From Hyphomicrobium sp. CS1GBMeth3 (lineage in GTDB: Bacteria; Pseudomonadota; Alphaproteobacteria; Rhizobiales; Hyphomicrobiaceae): DNA of 64,000 bases. Of this stretch, positions 36,143 through 46,728 are shown in pieces (position 1 is the first letter of the stretch; each line of letters starts with the position of its first letter). Location: positions 1,144,501 through 1,208,500 of the forward strand of contig NZ_FPHO01000003.1 in assembly GCF_900117455.1 (NCBI RefSeq). The letters run 5' to 3'. Below the pieces are notes generated by a model. It had not been told where the DNA came from and did not search any database. It was given only the letters and a program-made list of their open reading frames with translations. The position numbers and the translations under genes were made by a program.

Positions 36143-36928
36143 TTATCGGCCCGTGCTCGGGACCATCGCGATCGAGAGGAACACGGCCAGATCCAGCGTC
36201 ATGTGGTGGATGTGGTCCGGCAGCTCCGTCCACGCCTTCATCTGCTCTTGGATGGGATGGTCGACATAGCTCGAATGCACGAGCACGGTCGTCATGCCGA
36301 GATCGTGCGGCACAGCGAGGTTCATCGGCATGTCCTCGAACATGGCAGCCGTCTCTGCCGCGACCCCGTGGCGCCGGATCATGCGATCGAACGCATTGGC
36401 CTCAGGCTTCGGAACATAGTCGCACGCGGCGATATCGCAGATGTCCTCGAAGAGATCGAGCACGCCGAGCTTCTCGGCGACCCGCTCTGCGTGCCGATGC
36501 GAGCCGTTGGTATAGATCAGCCGCCGGCCGGGCAGCGCCGCGATGGCCGCGCGAAGCTGCGGCGCTTCCTGTACGACCGACAGATCGATGTCGTGCACGT
36601 AGGCCAGGAACTCGGCCGGATCGAGCTTGTGCACGGCCATCAGCCCCGCAAGCGTGGTTCCGAACTGCCGATAGTAGGTCTTCTGCAAATGCCGCGCGTG
36701 CGCATACGGCACGCCGAGATAGCGCGCGATGAACGCCCCCATGCGGTGGTCGACCTGCGCGAAGAGATTGCATTCGGCCGGATAGAGCGTGTTGTCGAGA
36801 TCGAAGATCCAGGCCTGCGTCGTATCGAAACCGCGCCGCAGCGCTCCCGCACGGGGCTCGAGAAGACGCGGTGGCTGGCGATCCGCCGCCCCGGAGCTCG
36901 AAACCTCGCGCTTGCGCTCTGCGCTCAT
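36143..36928 (-). CDS. HAD-family pyrimidine 5'-nucleotidase
   Basis: 261 residues. Motif I is [15 protein letters not shown], motif [16 protein letters not shown], motif III the Lys of [10 protein letters not shown], motif [18 protein letters not shown]. The LYP and helical cap [28 protein letters not shown] are typical of the SDT1/YjjG-like pyrimidine 5'-nucleotidases, which remove phosphate from UMP/CMP and toxic analogues. An N-terminal stretch of about 35 residues is polar and probably disordered. The start overlaps the argB stop by ATGA, so both come from one message. The argB-nucleotidase pair is common in alphaproteobacteria. Confidence 0.9.
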   Translation of the reverse strand: MSAERKREVSSSGAADRQPPRLLEPRAGALRRGFDTTQAWIFDLDNTLYPAECNLFAQVDHRMGAFIARYLGVPYAHARHLQKTYYRQFGTTLAGLMAVHKLDPAEFLAYVHDIDLSVVQEAPQLRAAIAALPGRRLIYTNGSHRHAERVAEKLGVLDLFEDICDIAACDYVPKPEANAFDRMIRRHGVAAETAAMFEDMPMNLAVPHDLGMTTVLVHSSYVDHPIQEQMKAWTELPDHIHHMTLDLAVFLSIAMVPSTGR

Positions 36929-37884
36929 GCGGTCTTTTTCGCCTTCGGCTTGCGTCGCCCGACAAGCGTTCCCGCGCCGTGGTCGGTGAGCAGCTCGAGC
37001 AGCACGCTGTGCGGCACCCGGCCGTTGATGATGACCACGGCCTCAACGCCCGCCTCGACGACCTCGATACACCCCTCGACCTTTGGGATCATGCCGCCGG
37101 TGATGGTGCCGTTGCGAATTAGCTCCTGGGCTTCCAGGATCGTGAGATCCCCGATCAGGTTGCCGTCCTTGTCGAGCACGCCCTCCACATCCGTGAGCAG
37201 AAGCAAGCGCTTGGCCTGCATGCGCGCCGCCAGCGCCGACGCGAACGTATCGGCGTTGATGTTGAGCGTCTCGCCCTGCGGCGAGATGCCGATCGGCGCG
37301 ATGACCGGAATGAGATCCGACTTCGAGATCACGTCCACGATGTGCGGATTGACGTGCAGCGGATCACCGACATAGCCGATGTCGACATCCTTGAGCTCGG
37401 CGCTGGTCGGATCGGCCATCTGCGTGATCTTGCGCGCGATCATGAGGTTGGCGTCTTTGCCGCAGATACCGACCGCCTTGCCGCCCTGGCGGTTGATCGC
37501 AGAGACGATGTCCTTGTTGATGCGCCCGGCGAGCACCATCTCGACGACCTCGACGGTCGGCTTGTCGGTGACGCGCAAGCCGTTGACGAATTCCGACTTG
37601 ATCTCGAGCTTGGTCAGCATGCTCGCGATCTGCGGCCCGCCGCCATGCACGACGATGGGGTTCACGCCCGACTGCTTGAGATAGACGATGTCCTTGGCGA
37701 AAGCGTCCGAGAGCGCCTGGTCCCCCATGGCGTGGCCGCCGAACTTCACGACCACCGTCTGCTCGTCGTAACGCAGCATATTGGGCAGCGCCTCCGCCAG
37801 GATGCGCGCCTGAACGTGAGCCGAAATCTCCTTCGGATCGAATGCGCCTTGCGGCGGCGCCACGGTTCCGGTCACCTTCGCCAT
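36925..37884 (-). CDS. argB: acetylglutamate kinase
   Basis: 319 residues from the ATG at 37884 ([13 protein letters not shown]). It phosphorylates N-acetylglutamate in arginine synthesis. [12 protein letters not shown] is the phosphate loop with the catalytic Lys; [12 protein letters not shown], and [24 protein letters not shown] are the other conserved blocks. [21 protein letters not shown] belongs to the acetylglutamate site. The basic C-terminus ([10 protein letters not shown]) is unusual but short. The frame is open for 42 more codons upstream with no conserved content. Confidence 0.96.
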   Translation of the reverse strand: MAKVTGTVAPPQGAFDPKEISAHVQARILAEALPNMLRYDEQTVVVKFGGHAMGDQALSDAFAKDIVYLKQSGVNPIVVHGGGPQIASMLTKLEIKSEFVNGLRVTDKPTVEVVEMVLAGRINKDIVSAINRQGGKAVGICGKDANLMIARKITQMADPTSAELKDVDIGYVGDPLHVNPHIVDVISKSDLIPVIAPIGISPQGETLNINADTFASALAARMQAKRLLLLTDVEGVLDKDGNLIGDLTILEAQELIRNGTITGGMIPKVEGCIEVVEAGVEAVVIINGRVPHSVLLELLTDHGAGTLVGRRKPKAKKTA

Positions 37885-38174
37885 ATCTCTTTGCGACCCC
37901 TGCTGCCCTGAACGGCAATTGTGCGTTTTTTGGCCCCACCTTGGGGCCAGCTTGTCACGGCGAGCACATATACCCGGTGGATAGCTGGCCTCAACGGAAT
38001 TCCCACACATTCGCGCGCCAAGATTACGCGTTGAGTTATTGGGGATTGCGGTCCAACCTTGCCCGACTCCTCATCATAACGTCATATCCCGTATGAGAGA
38101 TTCGGCTGCGGGGTGGAGCCCGGGCGCAGAGCCCGCTTGATTTGGCAGGCCTGTCGGCCCCGAGAGGAATGCTG

Positions 38175-39857
38175 ATGACGACCATGATCGTCGACGATCT
38201 CGGCAGAATCCCGATGTCGCCGTATCTCACGGCGACGCTGACACGCGCTGCCGACTACGCAACCGCCCAATCCCACCGCGAGGTGACACTCGAGCATCTG
38301 CTGCTGGCGCTCGCGGAGGATCCGGAAGCGACGATCGTCCTGAAGTCCAGCAGCATCGACCTTGGGCGCCTGACGGCCGAGGTCTCGGACTACCTCGGCC
38401 ATTCGGACGACCGCATCGAAGCCGGCAGCGGGCAGACGATCGCCATCTCGGGCGACCTGCGGCGCATCCTCGAGGCGGCTGCGGCCGCCGCGCGCCAGGG
38501 TCGGCGTCGCGAAATCAACGGCGCTATCGTGCTCGCGGCCATCGTCGGTGACGGCAAAAGCACCGCCGCGCACCTCTTGCGCGTGCAGGGCCTGACCTTC
38601 GAGGAGGCGATCCGCGCCCTGCAGCGCGCGGCGTCCCCGCCCGAGCCGCCCCAGCAAGCACTGCCCCCGCAACCGGCGCACCATCATTCCGAACCCGAGC
38701 ACGAGCCGGATCACGAGCCGCAGCCACCGCCGAACCTCGGACCACCGCCGCAGCCCGATCTCACGCGCCCTGCACCACCGGTAACGGAAGCGGCGCGCGA
38801 TATCCCCGCTCCGCACACGGAGCCGGATCGCCTTCCAACGACGGAAGAGATTCTGGCTTCGGCCCGTGAGCGCCTACAGAACCGCCACGGCGAGACCGAC
38901 GCCACGCACGCGCCGTCCACGCCGTCGCCGCTGCCGCGCGCCAACTATCCGGACCTCGGCGGCCCGCCGCGACCCACGCCGACGCCGCGCGAGCCCGAGC
39001 GTCCTGCCGCAGCCGGCTGGTCTTCACCCGCGCCCGCGCCTTCAACCGATCGCCCGCCGTTCGCCGCCGAGCGCCCCGAGCCGCCGGCTGTCGACGCCGA
39101 ACCGGTGCCGGCACCGTGGCCCGAGGTATCCGATTGGCACGAGCCAGAGCCAACACCACCTCCGCCGCCTTCGGATATAGCGGCCAGCGGCCGCTGGAGT
39201 GCCCCGCCGCGTAGCGCGAGCCGTCCGCCGGCACCACCACCGCCCGCAGCACCGCAGCAGCAGGATCGCAAACGCGCCGGCGCGTCCGGACCGTTCGTCG
39301 GCTCCTGGCCGCTGATCGAGGCTGGCCAGCTGGTCGAAAACATTCCGCGCCGCATGCGCATCGGCATCCCGGTCGTCGCCGAGGCCCGCATTGCACGCGC
39401 CGACGTCAAGGCGCTAGCCGAGGGCCTGCAGGGCGGCGGCGCCGCGTTTCGTCATGAGGTCGTCGTCACCAAGGCCATGTCGGTGCGCCTGCGTGCGCCC
39501 GACGGCGGCTTCTCGATCGAGAACCGCTCGCCTGAGACGCAGTGGATCGAGAACGTGCTCGGGCTAGGATCCGACGACTACGCGAGCTGGCGCTGGACAG
39601 TGACGCCGCGCGCGCGCGGCAAGCGCCAGCTGCAATTGATCGTCTCGGCCCGCACAATCGGCGCCGATGGCATGACGGCCGAGACGGCGCTTCCCGATCA
39701 GACCGTCGACGTCAAGGTCGCGATCAACTACGCGCGCACGGCGGCGCGCTGGTTCGGGTGGATCGCCGCCGCCGTGGTCGGAGGCCTACTCGCCAAGTTC
39801 GGCGAGACAGGCTGGATGATCGCGCAGGTGCTGTTCGCCCAGTACCTCGGTGGCTGA
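38175..39857 (+). CDS. Clp-N domain membrane protein with proline-rich linker
   Basis: 560 residues. Residues about 12-150 look like the double Clp repeat of ClpA/ClpB N-domains: SPYLTATLTRAADYATAQSH then VTLEHLLLALAEDPEATIVL, and again REINGAIVLAAIVGDGKSTAAHLL. A proline-, glutamate- and alanine-rich linker of about 230 residues follows (many PPPP and PEP runs). Residues about 380-520 form a conserved beta-rich domain (LVENIPRRMRIGIPVVAEARIA, GFSIENRSPETQWIENVLG). A single C-terminal membrane segment ends the protein (FGWIAAAVVGGLLAKFG). There is no AAA+ ATPase. The start at 38175 fits the AGAGG site 7 bases upstream; ATG at 38142 and 38169 are alternatives. Confidence 0.8.
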   Translation: MTTMIVDDLGRIPMSPYLTATLTRAADYATAQSHREVTLEHLLLALAEDPEATIVLKSSSIDLGRLTAEVSDYLGHSDDRIEAGSGQTIAISGDLRRILEAAAAAARQGRRREINGAIVLAAIVGDGKSTAAHLLRVQGLTFEEAIRALQRAASPPEPPQQALPPQPAHHHSEPEHEPDHEPQPPPNLGPPPQPDLTRPAPPVTEAARDIPAPHTEPDRLPTTEEILASARERLQNRHGETDATHAPSTPSPLPRANYPDLGGPPRPTPTPREPERPAAAGWSSPAPAPSTDRPPFAAERPEPPAVDAEPVPAPWPEVSDWHEPEPTPPPPPSDIAASGRWSAPPRSASRPPAPPPPAAPQQQDRKRAGASGPFVGSWPLIEAGQLVENIPRRMRIGIPVVAEARIARADVKALAEGLQGGGAAFRHEVVVTKAMSVRLRAPDGGFSIENRSPETQWIENVLGLGSDDYASWRWTVTPRARGKRQLQLIVSARTIGADGMTAETALPDQTVDVKVAINYARTAARWFGWIAAAVVGGLLAKFGETGWMIAQVLFAQYLGG

Positions 39858-39897
39858 TACTCACCAGGTGTACTCGCATGGGCTCAAGTCCACCGCC

Positions 39898-40947
39898 CTA
39901 GAACAGCCGGTTAGCTTCCTGAAACTTCGCGCTGACATCGCCGGAAAGATCGATGTTGTCCGGGTTGAGCGTCTTCACGGGCGCCCCAGCCGATAGATCG
40001 AAGGTCTTTAGGTCCGCCCACACGACATTCGGGCTCGTCGTCAGCTCGAAGAAGTAGCGCGTGTTGGTGAGATCCATCGCCGTGCGATATTCGGTGTTGT
40101 AAATGCCGAAGCCCTTGTAAGGCGCGCCGAACGGCACCGACACGTTGCGCATGATGGCCAGAATGCCGGCGATCGCAGCCCGCTCGTCTTTGGGCTCGGG
40201 TAGCAGCGCCGAGTAGTAGGCCGCGCGCTGGAAGCGATCCCTTGGATTGACGTTGCCCGGTAACGGCATGTCGCTCGCAGGCTTCGAAAAATCTTCCTTC
40301 TTGAGAAGCGCGAGCTGCTCGTCGTAGGTCGGATCGTTGGTCATGATCCGATACTCGCGGCCGTGATGGACGACCGGCTTGCCGTCGATATGCTCGATGA
40401 TCGCCGAATCCCCGGTCGCATCCTCGAGCGCAAGGTGAACTGTCCCTTTGTGTCCGCGCGCTTCCGCGGTCACGATCTGAACCTGCTCGAGAAGCTGCAG
40501 CGCCTCCGCAACGGTTGCCGCAGTGTCGAGCACATATTGCGCCCACAGCGTCACGGCGATACCGGGCTTGCTGGTATCGCGCGGACCGTAGTCCGCGGCG
40601 TTCAGATAGAGAAGATGCGCGCCGAGCCCGCGCTCGTTCAACCCATCGACCGCACCGAGGTCATAGACGGATACGACCATGCTCCCGTATTTCGACGTCC
40701 ACTTGGCAGGGTTGTCTGCAACGACGACCTCCGGCCCGACATTGCTGCCGCTGCGCTCGATGCCGCGCGGAAACACCATGAGCTTGGGCTCGGTGCTTTC
40801 CGGCCAGTCCATGGTGCGGCCGGTGACGACAGCGAGCTTGTTGTCGTTCCAGAGCACCCGCGTGCAGGCCACGGCAGGTTGCAATGACAGCGCAATCGCG
40901 GCTGTAAGCGCGACGCAACCGGTAACGCGATTGACTTGCAGACCCAT
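39898..40947 (-). CDS. secreted linear amide C-N hydrolase (choloylglycine hydrolase / penicillin acylase family)
   Basis: 349 residues. The signal peptide (CVALTAAIALSLQPAVA) ends just before Cys28, so cleavage exposes Cys28 as the N-terminal nucleophile (CTRVLWNDN). GRTMDWPESTEPKLMVFPRG, GLNERGLGAHLLYL with the substrate-loop Asn, and RIMTNDPTYDEQ with the oxyanion Asn follow the Ntn-hydrolase pattern of bile salt hydrolases and penicillin V acylases. In Gram-negative soil bacteria such enzymes often cut N-acyl-homoserine lactones or N-acyl amides, but the substrate here is unknown. It is convergent with the Clp-N gene and divergent from the glycosylase gene at 41094. Confidence 0.9.
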   Translation of the reverse strand: MGLQVNRVTGCVALTAAIALSLQPAVACTRVLWNDNKLAVVTGRTMDWPESTEPKLMVFPRGIERSGSNVGPEVVVADNPAKWTSKYGSMVVSVYDLGAVDGLNERGLGAHLLYLNAADYGPRDTSKPGIAVTLWAQYVLDTAATVAEALQLLEQVQIVTAEARGHKGTVHLALEDATGDSAIIEHIDGKPVVHHGREYRIMTNDPTYDEQLALLKKEDFSKPASDMPLPGNVNPRDRFQRAAYYSALLPEPKDERAAIAGILAIMRNVSVPFGAPYKGFGIYNTEYRTAMDLTNTRYFFELTTSPNVVWADLKTFDLSAGAPVKTLNPDNIDLSGDVSAKFQEANRLF

Positions 40948-41093
40948 CTCGGCCTCCGTTCCATGATGGCTAAGGTCCGCGGGACGCTAGGTGCAGGGCC
41001 GTGCGAGGCAAAGGAATAGCCTGCTCGCTGATTAATAAGTTGCAACTATTATGGCGAGCGTTGTCGGTGCCGGAGAAAGTGTCGAGAAATGCA

Positions 41094-41606
41094 ATGAGCG
41101 AAGTGATCATTCGCAGCTTCCCGCCGATCGCTGAGCCCAGCGCACGCATCCTGATCCTGGGCAGCATGCCGGGCGTGGCGTCGCTCGAGGCGAAACAATA
41201 CTACGCCCACCCGCACAACGCGTTCTGGCGCATCATGGGCGAGCTGGTGGGCGCAGGCTTCGACAAAGCCTACGAAGAGCGCACGCGCATTTTGCAGGCG
41301 CACGGAATTGCCGTGTGGGACGTGCTGCAGTCCTGCGTCCGTCCTGGCAGCCTGGATTCCAACATTCGCGACGAGGTGCCGAACGATTTCGCGAGTTTCT
41401 TCGCGGCCCACCCGCGCTTGACGCACATCGGCCTCAACGGCGGCAAAGCGGCTGCGAGCTTCAGGAAGCACGCCACGCGACATTGTCCGGATGGCGTCAT
41501 CGTGACGACGTTGCCGTCGACGAGCCCCGCGCACGCCGCCCGCAGCTTCGCCGAGAAATGCGCGCTCTGGAGCGCCGCTCTACCGATCGGACGGCTATGT
41601 GATTGA
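41094..41606 (+). CDS. DNA-deoxyinosine / hypoxanthine glycosylase of the uracil-DNA glycosylase superfamily
   Basis: 170 residues. The opening ILILGSMPGVASLEAKQYYAHPHNAFWRIMGEL is the signature of the HDG-type family (UDG family 6), with GSMPG as motif 1 and the Asn of HPHNAFW in the catalytic region. THIGLNGGKAA is the middle block, and TTLPSTSPAHAA is motif 2. The enzyme removes deaminated bases from DNA in base excision repair. The start is taken at the ATG at 41094 (MSEVIIRSFPP), with GTCGAGAAA before it. It is convergent with engB. Confidence 0.88.
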   Translation: MSEVIIRSFPPIAEPSARILILGSMPGVASLEAKQYYAHPHNAFWRIMGELVGAGFDKAYEERTRILQAHGIAVWDVLQSCVRPGSLDSNIRDEVPNDFASFFAAHPRLTHIGLNGGKAAASFRKHATRHCPDGVIVTTLPSTSPAHAARSFAEKCALWSAALPIGRLCD

Positions 41607-41617
41607 GGGGCCCTGCC

Positions 41618-42265
41618 CTATGCGTTGATAAGCGCGGCCAGCGTTGCGCGCAGCTCGGCAATCCCGGTGCCCTTTTCGGAAGATGTCGCGAGCACCGTGG
41701 GGAACGCCGCCGCGTGCTCCTTGAGCGCCGCTTCGGTCGCGCGCAGCACAGCCTCCAGGGCAGGCACGTTGATCTTGTCGGCCTTCGTCAGCACGATCTG
41801 GTAGGGCACCGCCGTCGCATCGAGCATCTTCATGATCTCGCGGTCCGGCGGCTTGAGGCCGTGCCGGCTGTCGATCAGCAGGAACACGCGCCTGAGCGTC
41901 GGCCGCCCGGCAAGGTAGGCGCGGATCAGCGATGTCCACGCCTCGACCTTGTCTTTGGGCGCCTTGGCAAAGCCGTATCCCGGCATATCGACGAGATAGA
42001 GCGCGTCCTCGGCCGGCGCGAAGAAGTTCAGCTCTTGCGTGCGACCCGGCGTGTTCGAGGTCCGCGCGAGCCCGCCGTTGCGCACCATGGCGTTGATGAG
42101 GCTCGACTTGCCGACGTTCGAGCGCCCGGCAAACGCAACCTCAGTCCACCCGTCGTCAGGCAGTCCGTCGAGCGCCACGACGCCCTTTATGAACCGCCAT
42201 GGCCTGGCGACGAGACGCTCGCCAGCCGCCAGGTCCTCAGGACTGAAGAGCGCCGCGTCCGTCAT
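41618..42265 (-). CDS. engB: ribosome biogenesis GTP-binding protein YihA/EngB
   Basis: 215 residues from the ATG at 42265, which overlaps the yidC stop by ATGA. GTPase motifs: [14 protein letters not shown] (G1), TSNTPGRTQ (G2 region), [10 protein letters not shown] (G3), TKADKI (G4), TSSEKGTGI (G5). EngB helps assemble the large ribosomal subunit. The rpmH-rnpA-yidC-engB order is the standard alphaproteobacterial cluster. In E. coli it acts as a monomer; the same is expected here. Confidence 0.95.
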   Translation of the reverse strand: MTDAALFSPEDLAAGERLVARPWRFIKGVVALDGLPDDGWTEVAFAGRSNVGKSSLINAMVRNGGLARTSNTPGRTQELNFFAPAEDALYLVDMPGYGFAKAPKDKVEAWTSLIRAYLAGRPTLRRVFLLIDSRHGLKPPDREIMKMLDATAVPYQIVLTKADKINVPALEAVLRATEAALKEHAAAFPTVLATSSEKGTGIAELRATLAALINA

Positions 42266-44148
42266 CCCTTGGTTTCGGATTTGGATTCGCCCTTGTTCAG
42301 GCCCACGAGCCGCCCAAGCGGCGCAAACGTGCGCCTGATATTGCCGATGAGATGCACCTCGGCGCCCTGCTTGACTGAGATGTACCACTGCTGGGCGATC
42401 GACAGGATGTTGTTCCAGGCCCAATAGATCACGAGACCGGCCGGGAACGCCGCGAGCAGGAACGTGAAGATCAGCGGCATATAGCTGAAGATCTTCTGCT
42501 GGATGGGATCCGGCTGCGGCGGGTTGAGCTGCATCTGGACCCACATCGTGATGCCCATGATGACCGGCCACGCACCGATGTGGAGCGCCTCCGGAACCGC
42601 GAACGGAAGCAGACCGAACAGATTGAAGATCGAGGTCGGATCGGCCGCCGAGAGATCCTGGATCCAGCCGAAGAACGGCGCATGGCGCATGTCGATCGAG
42701 ACGAACAGCACCTTATAGAGCGCAAAGAAAACGGGGATCTGCACGAGGATCGGCAAACAGCCGGCCAGCGGGTTGATCTTCTCCTTTTGATAGAGCGCCA
42801 TCAGCTCCTGCTGCTGCTTGGCCTTGTCGTCCTTATAGCGCTCGCGAAGCTGCTCCATCTGCGGCTGCAGTTTCTTCATCTTCGCCATGCTCTCGTAGCT
42901 CTTGTTGGCGAGCGGGAAGAAGACGGCCTTGACCATGACGGTCACGGCGAGGATCGCGAGACCGAAGTTGCCGAGGATGCCGTAGAGCCAGTCGATGACG
43001 TAATAGAGCGGCTTGGTGATGAAGTAGAACCAGCCCCAGTCGATCAGAAGCTCGAACTTCTCAATGCCAAGCTCGGCCTCGTAGCTCTCGATGAGCCTGA
43101 CCTGCTTGGCGCCGGCGTAGAGATGCCCGTCGACGGTGTGCGTCGCACCGGCCGCAATCGCCTGCACGCCGAGCTGATAGTCGGTCCAGAACACTTCCTG
43201 CGAGGTGGCGTTGCCCTGCTGGCCGCGGAAGCTCGCGGCATAGGTCGCCTTCTGATCGGGGATCAGCGTGGCGGCCCAATATTTATCGGTGATGCCGAGC
43301 CAGCCGCCCGTCTTGCCGTCGAAGCTCTTGGCCCCGCCGTCCTCGAGCACGCTGGCGTAGGGGATCTCCTGCAGGCCCGCGTCTCCCGGTACGCCAATCA
43401 GGCCTTCGTGGAGAATGGTGCCGTAACCGGACGTATGGGGCGTGCCGAAGCGATAGAGACGTGCGTAAGGCGTGAGGACGATATCACCGGTAGTCGTGTT
43501 CTCGATCGTGTTCACGACCTTGAGCATGTAGTTCTCGTCGATCGAGACCGCGCGCTGGAACTTGAGCCCCTGGCCGTTGTCCCAGGTGAGCGTCACGGGC
43601 GTAGCCGGCGTCAGCTTGGCGCCGCTCTCGGCCTGCCAGACGGTTTCGCTGTCCGGTAGCGCCACCTGCGCCCCGGGGGCACCCTGCCAGCCGTATTCGG
43701 CGAAGTAGGCTCCGGGTGCGCCGAGCGGCGAGAACAGCACGACGTTAGGGCTCTTCGGATCGACGGTCTCGCGATAGTTGACGAGCACGAGGTCGTCGAT
43801 GAGACCGCCCTTGAGCGAAATCGAGCCCGTGAGCGATGGCGTCTCGATCGGCACGCGTGCCGAAGCCGAGCTGGCCAGCACCTCGGCTCGCGTTCCCGTC
43901 GAACGCGCCGTGATGGCGGGCTGCGCCGGCTTCGAGCCAGGCAGAGCGGTACTCGGTGCCGCCGGCGTAGCAGGGCTTCCCTCAGTGGCCTTCTGAGCCT
44001 GCTCCTGCGCCGCCTTGTCCCGCTGCACCCGCTCCTGCTGCTCCTTCACCTGCGGCCCGGCGTAGAACACCTGCCAGCCCAGCATCACGGCCATCGACAG
44101 CGCAACGGCAATGAGAAGGTTTTTATGATCGTCGGGGCGCTGGCTCAT
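42262..44148 (-). CDS. yidC: membrane protein insertase YidC
   Basis: 628 residues. The N-terminal membrane segment ([20 protein letters not shown]) is followed by a periplasmic domain (about 60-370), then five C-terminal helices. [26 protein letters not shown] is the first, with [40 protein letters not shown] as the conserved cytoplasmic hairpin. The hydrophilic-groove Arg is in this region. It inserts proteins into the inner membrane alone or with SecYEG. It lies between rnpA (99 bases) and engB (overlap). No yidD frame is seen between rnpA and yidC. Confidence 0.97.
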   Translation of the reverse strand: MSQRPDDHKNLLIAVALSMAVMLGWQVFYAGPQVKEQQERVQRDKAAQEQAQKATEGSPATPAAPSTALPGSKPAQPAITARSTGTRAEVLASSASARVPIETPSLTGSISLKGGLIDDLVLVNYRETVDPKSPNVVLFSPLGAPGAYFAEYGWQGAPGAQVALPDSETVWQAESGAKLTPATPVTLTWDNGQGLKFQRAVSIDENYMLKVVNTIENTTTGDIVLTPYARLYRFGTPHTSGYGTILHEGLIGVPGDAGLQEIPYASVLEDGGAKSFDGKTGGWLGITDKYWAATLIPDQKATYAASFRGQQGNATSQEVFWTDYQLGVQAIAAGATHTVDGHLYAGAKQVRLIESYEAELGIEKFELLIDWGWFYFITKPLYYVIDWLYGILGNFGLAILAVTVMVKAVFFPLANKSYESMAKMKKLQPQMEQLRERYKDDKAKQQQELMALYQKEKINPLAGCLPILVQIPVFFALYKVLFVSIDMRHAPFFGWIQDLSAADPTSIFNLFGLLPFAVPEALHIGAWPVIMGITMWVQMQLNPPQPDPIQQKIFSYMPLIFTFLLAAFPAGLVIYWAWNNILSIAQQWYISVKQGAEVHLIGNIRRTFAPLGRLVGLNKGESKSETKG

Positions 44149-44247
44149 GAAGACCTCGGATGGCGCGGCGCCGCCCCAAAAAAGCTGATCAGGCAGCGGC
44201 CCGCAAAATTTCAGACTGGCTCTCTTACAACCGGCGAAAGGCCGTGC

Positions 44248-44667
44248 CTATGGGCGTTTTCGCGCGGACGGGTCAATCCGGTGGGGTGACAATCCGGGCG
44301 CCGCTTGTGCCGCAGCGTGATGCACGCGTTGCAGGGCCCGTTCAAGGTCTTTCTTGAGCTCGGAGAAATCGCGATCAAGGGCTGCCGCGCGCCCGACCAG
44401 AACATAGTCGTGGTCGGCATGCGCGAGCTTGGGCGCCACCAGCTGAACGGCCGCCTTGAGCCGGCGCCGGATGCGGTTGCGCACGACCGCACCACCAAGC
44501 TTCTTTGTGACAGTAAATCCAAAGCGAGCCGAGGACGCCGCAGCCCCATCACCATTTCGCGAGCCGGAACGAGGACGCGTTTCCAGAACGAAAGAGGGCG
44601 TCGCAAAGCGCGCGCCCCCTCTAAGTCTCAGGAAATCCGCTCGTTTCTTGAGCGTTGCGACAGGCAA
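44248..44667 (-). CDS. rnpA: ribonuclease P protein component
   Basis: 139 residues. LKKRADFLRLRGG opens the protein, FGFTVTKKLGGAVVRNRIRRRLKAAV is the RNR motif that contacts the RNA subunit, and DYVLVGRAAALDRDFSELKKDLERAL closes the fold. It helps RNase P remove 5' leaders from tRNA. The C-terminal 20 residues are a poorly conserved tail. It lies 46 bases downstream of rpmH. Confidence 0.95.
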   Translation of the reverse strand: MPVATLKKRADFLRLRGGARFATPSFVLETRPRSGSRNGDGAAASSARFGFTVTKKLGGAVVRNRIRRRLKAAVQLVAPKLAHADHDYVLVGRAAALDRDFSELKKDLERALQRVHHAAAQAAPGLSPHRIDPSARKRP

Positions 44668-44712
44668 GAGGTCTCTCCCGCAGAGCGGGCAACCGCCGCG
44701 CCGCCAACAAAA

Positions 44713-44847
44713 CTAAGCCGACAGGCGCTTGCGGCCCTTGGCGCGACGGCGCGCGATGACTTTCACCCCGCCCGGCGTCTGCATGCGGGCGCGGAAGCCA
44801 TGCCGACGCTTGCGCACGAGCTTGCTCGGTTGATAGGTCCGTTTCAC
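44713..44847 (-). CDS. rpmH: 50S ribosomal protein L34 (GTG start)
   Basis: 44 residues: [18 protein letters not shown], then [19 protein letters not shown], then GRKRLSA, the complete L34 sequence. The only start that gives the right N-terminus is GTG at 44847. It begins the rpmH-rnpA-yidC-engB cluster; the promoter must lie within 44848-45140. Confidence 0.96.
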   Translation of the reverse strand: MKRTYQPSKLVRKRRHGFRARMQTPGGVKVIARRRAKGRKRLSA

Positions 44848-45140
44848 GGCGGTTACTCCAGTCGAAATCGAATGCGAACAAGCCCGGCGCCGGCAAAAAC
44901 CCGCCGTCCAGGGCTGATCGTGATGGGATGCAGGCTTATAGGTTGCGCGCCTTCCGAAGTCAATTGACAAGCGCGGAGGCGGGCTATCGCGCCTTGCCCC
45001 CGCAACCGGCGCCGAAATCCGTTGTGTGTCAAGGGTGCCGGACCGGTCCGTATACCTTGCCAGGAGGCCTGAGACCGGGGAATGCTGGGCGGCGCCGCCG
45101 GTAAATCCGGCAGCCGGGTACAAACGTGGGAGCGATCGCC

Positions 45141-46637
45141 ATGACGCAACCGAGGTCCGCTGCAGCGGCATCGGAGAGCAGGCCGCGGGCATCATCGGAA
45201 CCCTCGGTCGCCTTGGCCGGAGAACCTCTGTCGACGGACATCTGCGTCATAGGAGCCGGCGCGGGCGGCATCGCGACCGCGACGCTCGCCGCCGCTTTCG
45301 GACGCAGGGTCGTTCTGGTCGAGAAGCAGCGCATGGGCGGCAGCATCTTGTCCGGAACCATGCCATCGAAAGCCCTGGTGATCGCTGGTCGCCGCGCCCA
45401 GGCCCTGCGCACGGCCAGCGCCTTCGGCATCGCCTCCGTCGAGCCACAGATTGACCCCCGCGCCGTGCAGAGCCATGTCCGGAGCGTCGTCTCGGCGGTG
45501 ACGCCTAACGAATCTATCGAGCGCCTCACGGGTCTCAACATCGGCGTCATCCTTAGCGCAGGCCGCTTTCTCGACAAGCGGACGCTGCTCGCCGGCGACT
45601 ACCGCATCACGGCCCGCCGCTTCGTGATCGCCACCGGCTCCTCCCCGGCTTTGCCGGACATTCCGGGCCTCGACGCCTGCCCCTACCTCACCAGCGACAC
45701 CATCTTCGACATCGACCGCAAGATCCCGCATCTCGTGGTGATCGGTGCCGGCACCACGGGCCTCGAGCTGGCCCAGGCGCATTTGCGGCTCGGCAGCCGC
45801 GTCACGGTGATCGAGCAGGCGCGCGCGCTCGACGGCTACGATCCCGAGGTCACCGCGTTGGCTCTGAAGGCGTTGCGCGCCGAAGGCCTCGAGCTTCGCG
45901 AAGGCGCAACCATCGAGCGCGTCGAAGGCAGGACTGACTACGTGCGGCTCCACATAGTCAGTCCGCACGGCCGGGAGACGGTCGACGGCTCGCATCTCCT
46001 CGTCGCGGCCGGCCGCGTACCGAACGTCTCCGACCTTAATCTCGCCGCCGCCGGAATCCGGACGAGCGAGGACGGCATCATCGTCAACCGCGGCCTTAGA
46101 ACCTCGAACCGCCGCGTCTATGCCGTCGGCGACGTCAACGGCGGCCCGCGCTTCAGCCACGTCTCGAGCCATCAGGCCGAGATCGTGCTGCGTCGCGCCC
46201 TGTTCCGGCTGCCCACCAAGTTCGACCCCGCGCGCGTGCCTTGGGCGACGTTCACCGATCCCGAGCTGGCCCGTGTCGGCCTCAGCGAGGACGAGGCGCG
46301 CGCCGCGAAGTACAAGATTCAGGTGCTGCGCTGGCCGTTCACCGAGAACGACCGAGCCCACGCCGAGCACCAGACGCAGGGTCACGTCAAGGTCGTCACC
46401 GACCACAAGGGACGCATCCTCGGCGCAACGATCGTCGGCTCGGACGCCAGCGAGCTGATCCAGATCTGGGCGCTGGCCGTCGCGCAAAAGCTTCACATCT
46501 CGGCGTTGGCTGGCTACGTCGCGCCCTACCCGACGCTCGGCGAAGCGAGCCGCCGCGCCGCGGCCCGCCACTACGCCGCCCTCCCCGCCAAGGCGAGCAT
46601 TCGGCGCCTCATAGATTTTCTTGCGAAGCTTGGTTAG
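45141..46637 (+). CDS. FAD-dependent pyridine nucleotide-disulfide oxidoreductase family protein lacking the redox cysteines
   Basis: 498 residues from the ATG at 45141, with GGGAG 8 bases upstream. Layout of the lipoamide dehydrogenase / mercuric reductase family: FAD loop [19 protein letters not shown], second NAD loop [25 protein letters not shown] motif [10 protein letters not shown], and a C-terminal dimer domain. The active disulfide is gone: GGTCLNVGCIPSK of the family reads [12 protein letters not shown] (about residues 66-77), with no Cys. The C-terminal His-His-Thr/Pro motif is also replaced ([14 protein letters not shown]). It is therefore not a disulfide reductase; a soluble transhydrogenase-like or other NAD(P)H role is possible. 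A sensor kinase gene follows by 91 bases. Confidence 0.85.
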   Translation: MTQPRSAAAASESRPRASSEPSVALAGEPLSTDICVIGAGAGGIATATLAAAFGRRVVLVEKQRMGGSILSGTMPSKALVIAGRRAQALRTASAFGIASVEPQIDPRAVQSHVRSVVSAVTPNESIERLTGLNIGVILSAGRFLDKRTLLAGDYRITARRFVIATGSSPALPDIPGLDACPYLTSDTIFDIDRKIPHLVVIGAGTTGLELAQAHLRLGSRVTVIEQARALDGYDPEVTALALKALRAEGLELREGATIERVEGRTDYVRLHIVSPHGRETVDGSHLLVAAGRVPNVSDLNLAAAGIRTSEDGIIVNRGLRTSNRRVYAVGDVNGGPRFSHVSSHQAEIVLRRALFRLPTKFDPARVPWATFTDPELARVGLSEDEARAAKYKIQVLRWPFTENDRAHAEHQTQGHVKVVTDHKGRILGATIVGSDASELIQIWALAVAQKLHISALAGYVAPYPTLGEASRRAAARHYAALPAKASIRRLIDFLAKLG

Positions 46638-46728
46638 CCAAGCTGATCGCCCCATATCGAGCGCACAGCCCTTGACCATGTCATGACCTAGGCGCCGCGC
46701 CGGCCGTGCGTGACACGGAAAGCGCGAA

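Noticed and set aside
45192..46679. A 495-codon leftward frame
   Set aside because: Antisense to the FAD oxidoreductase, which has recognisable binding loops. No motif is seen in the leftward translation.
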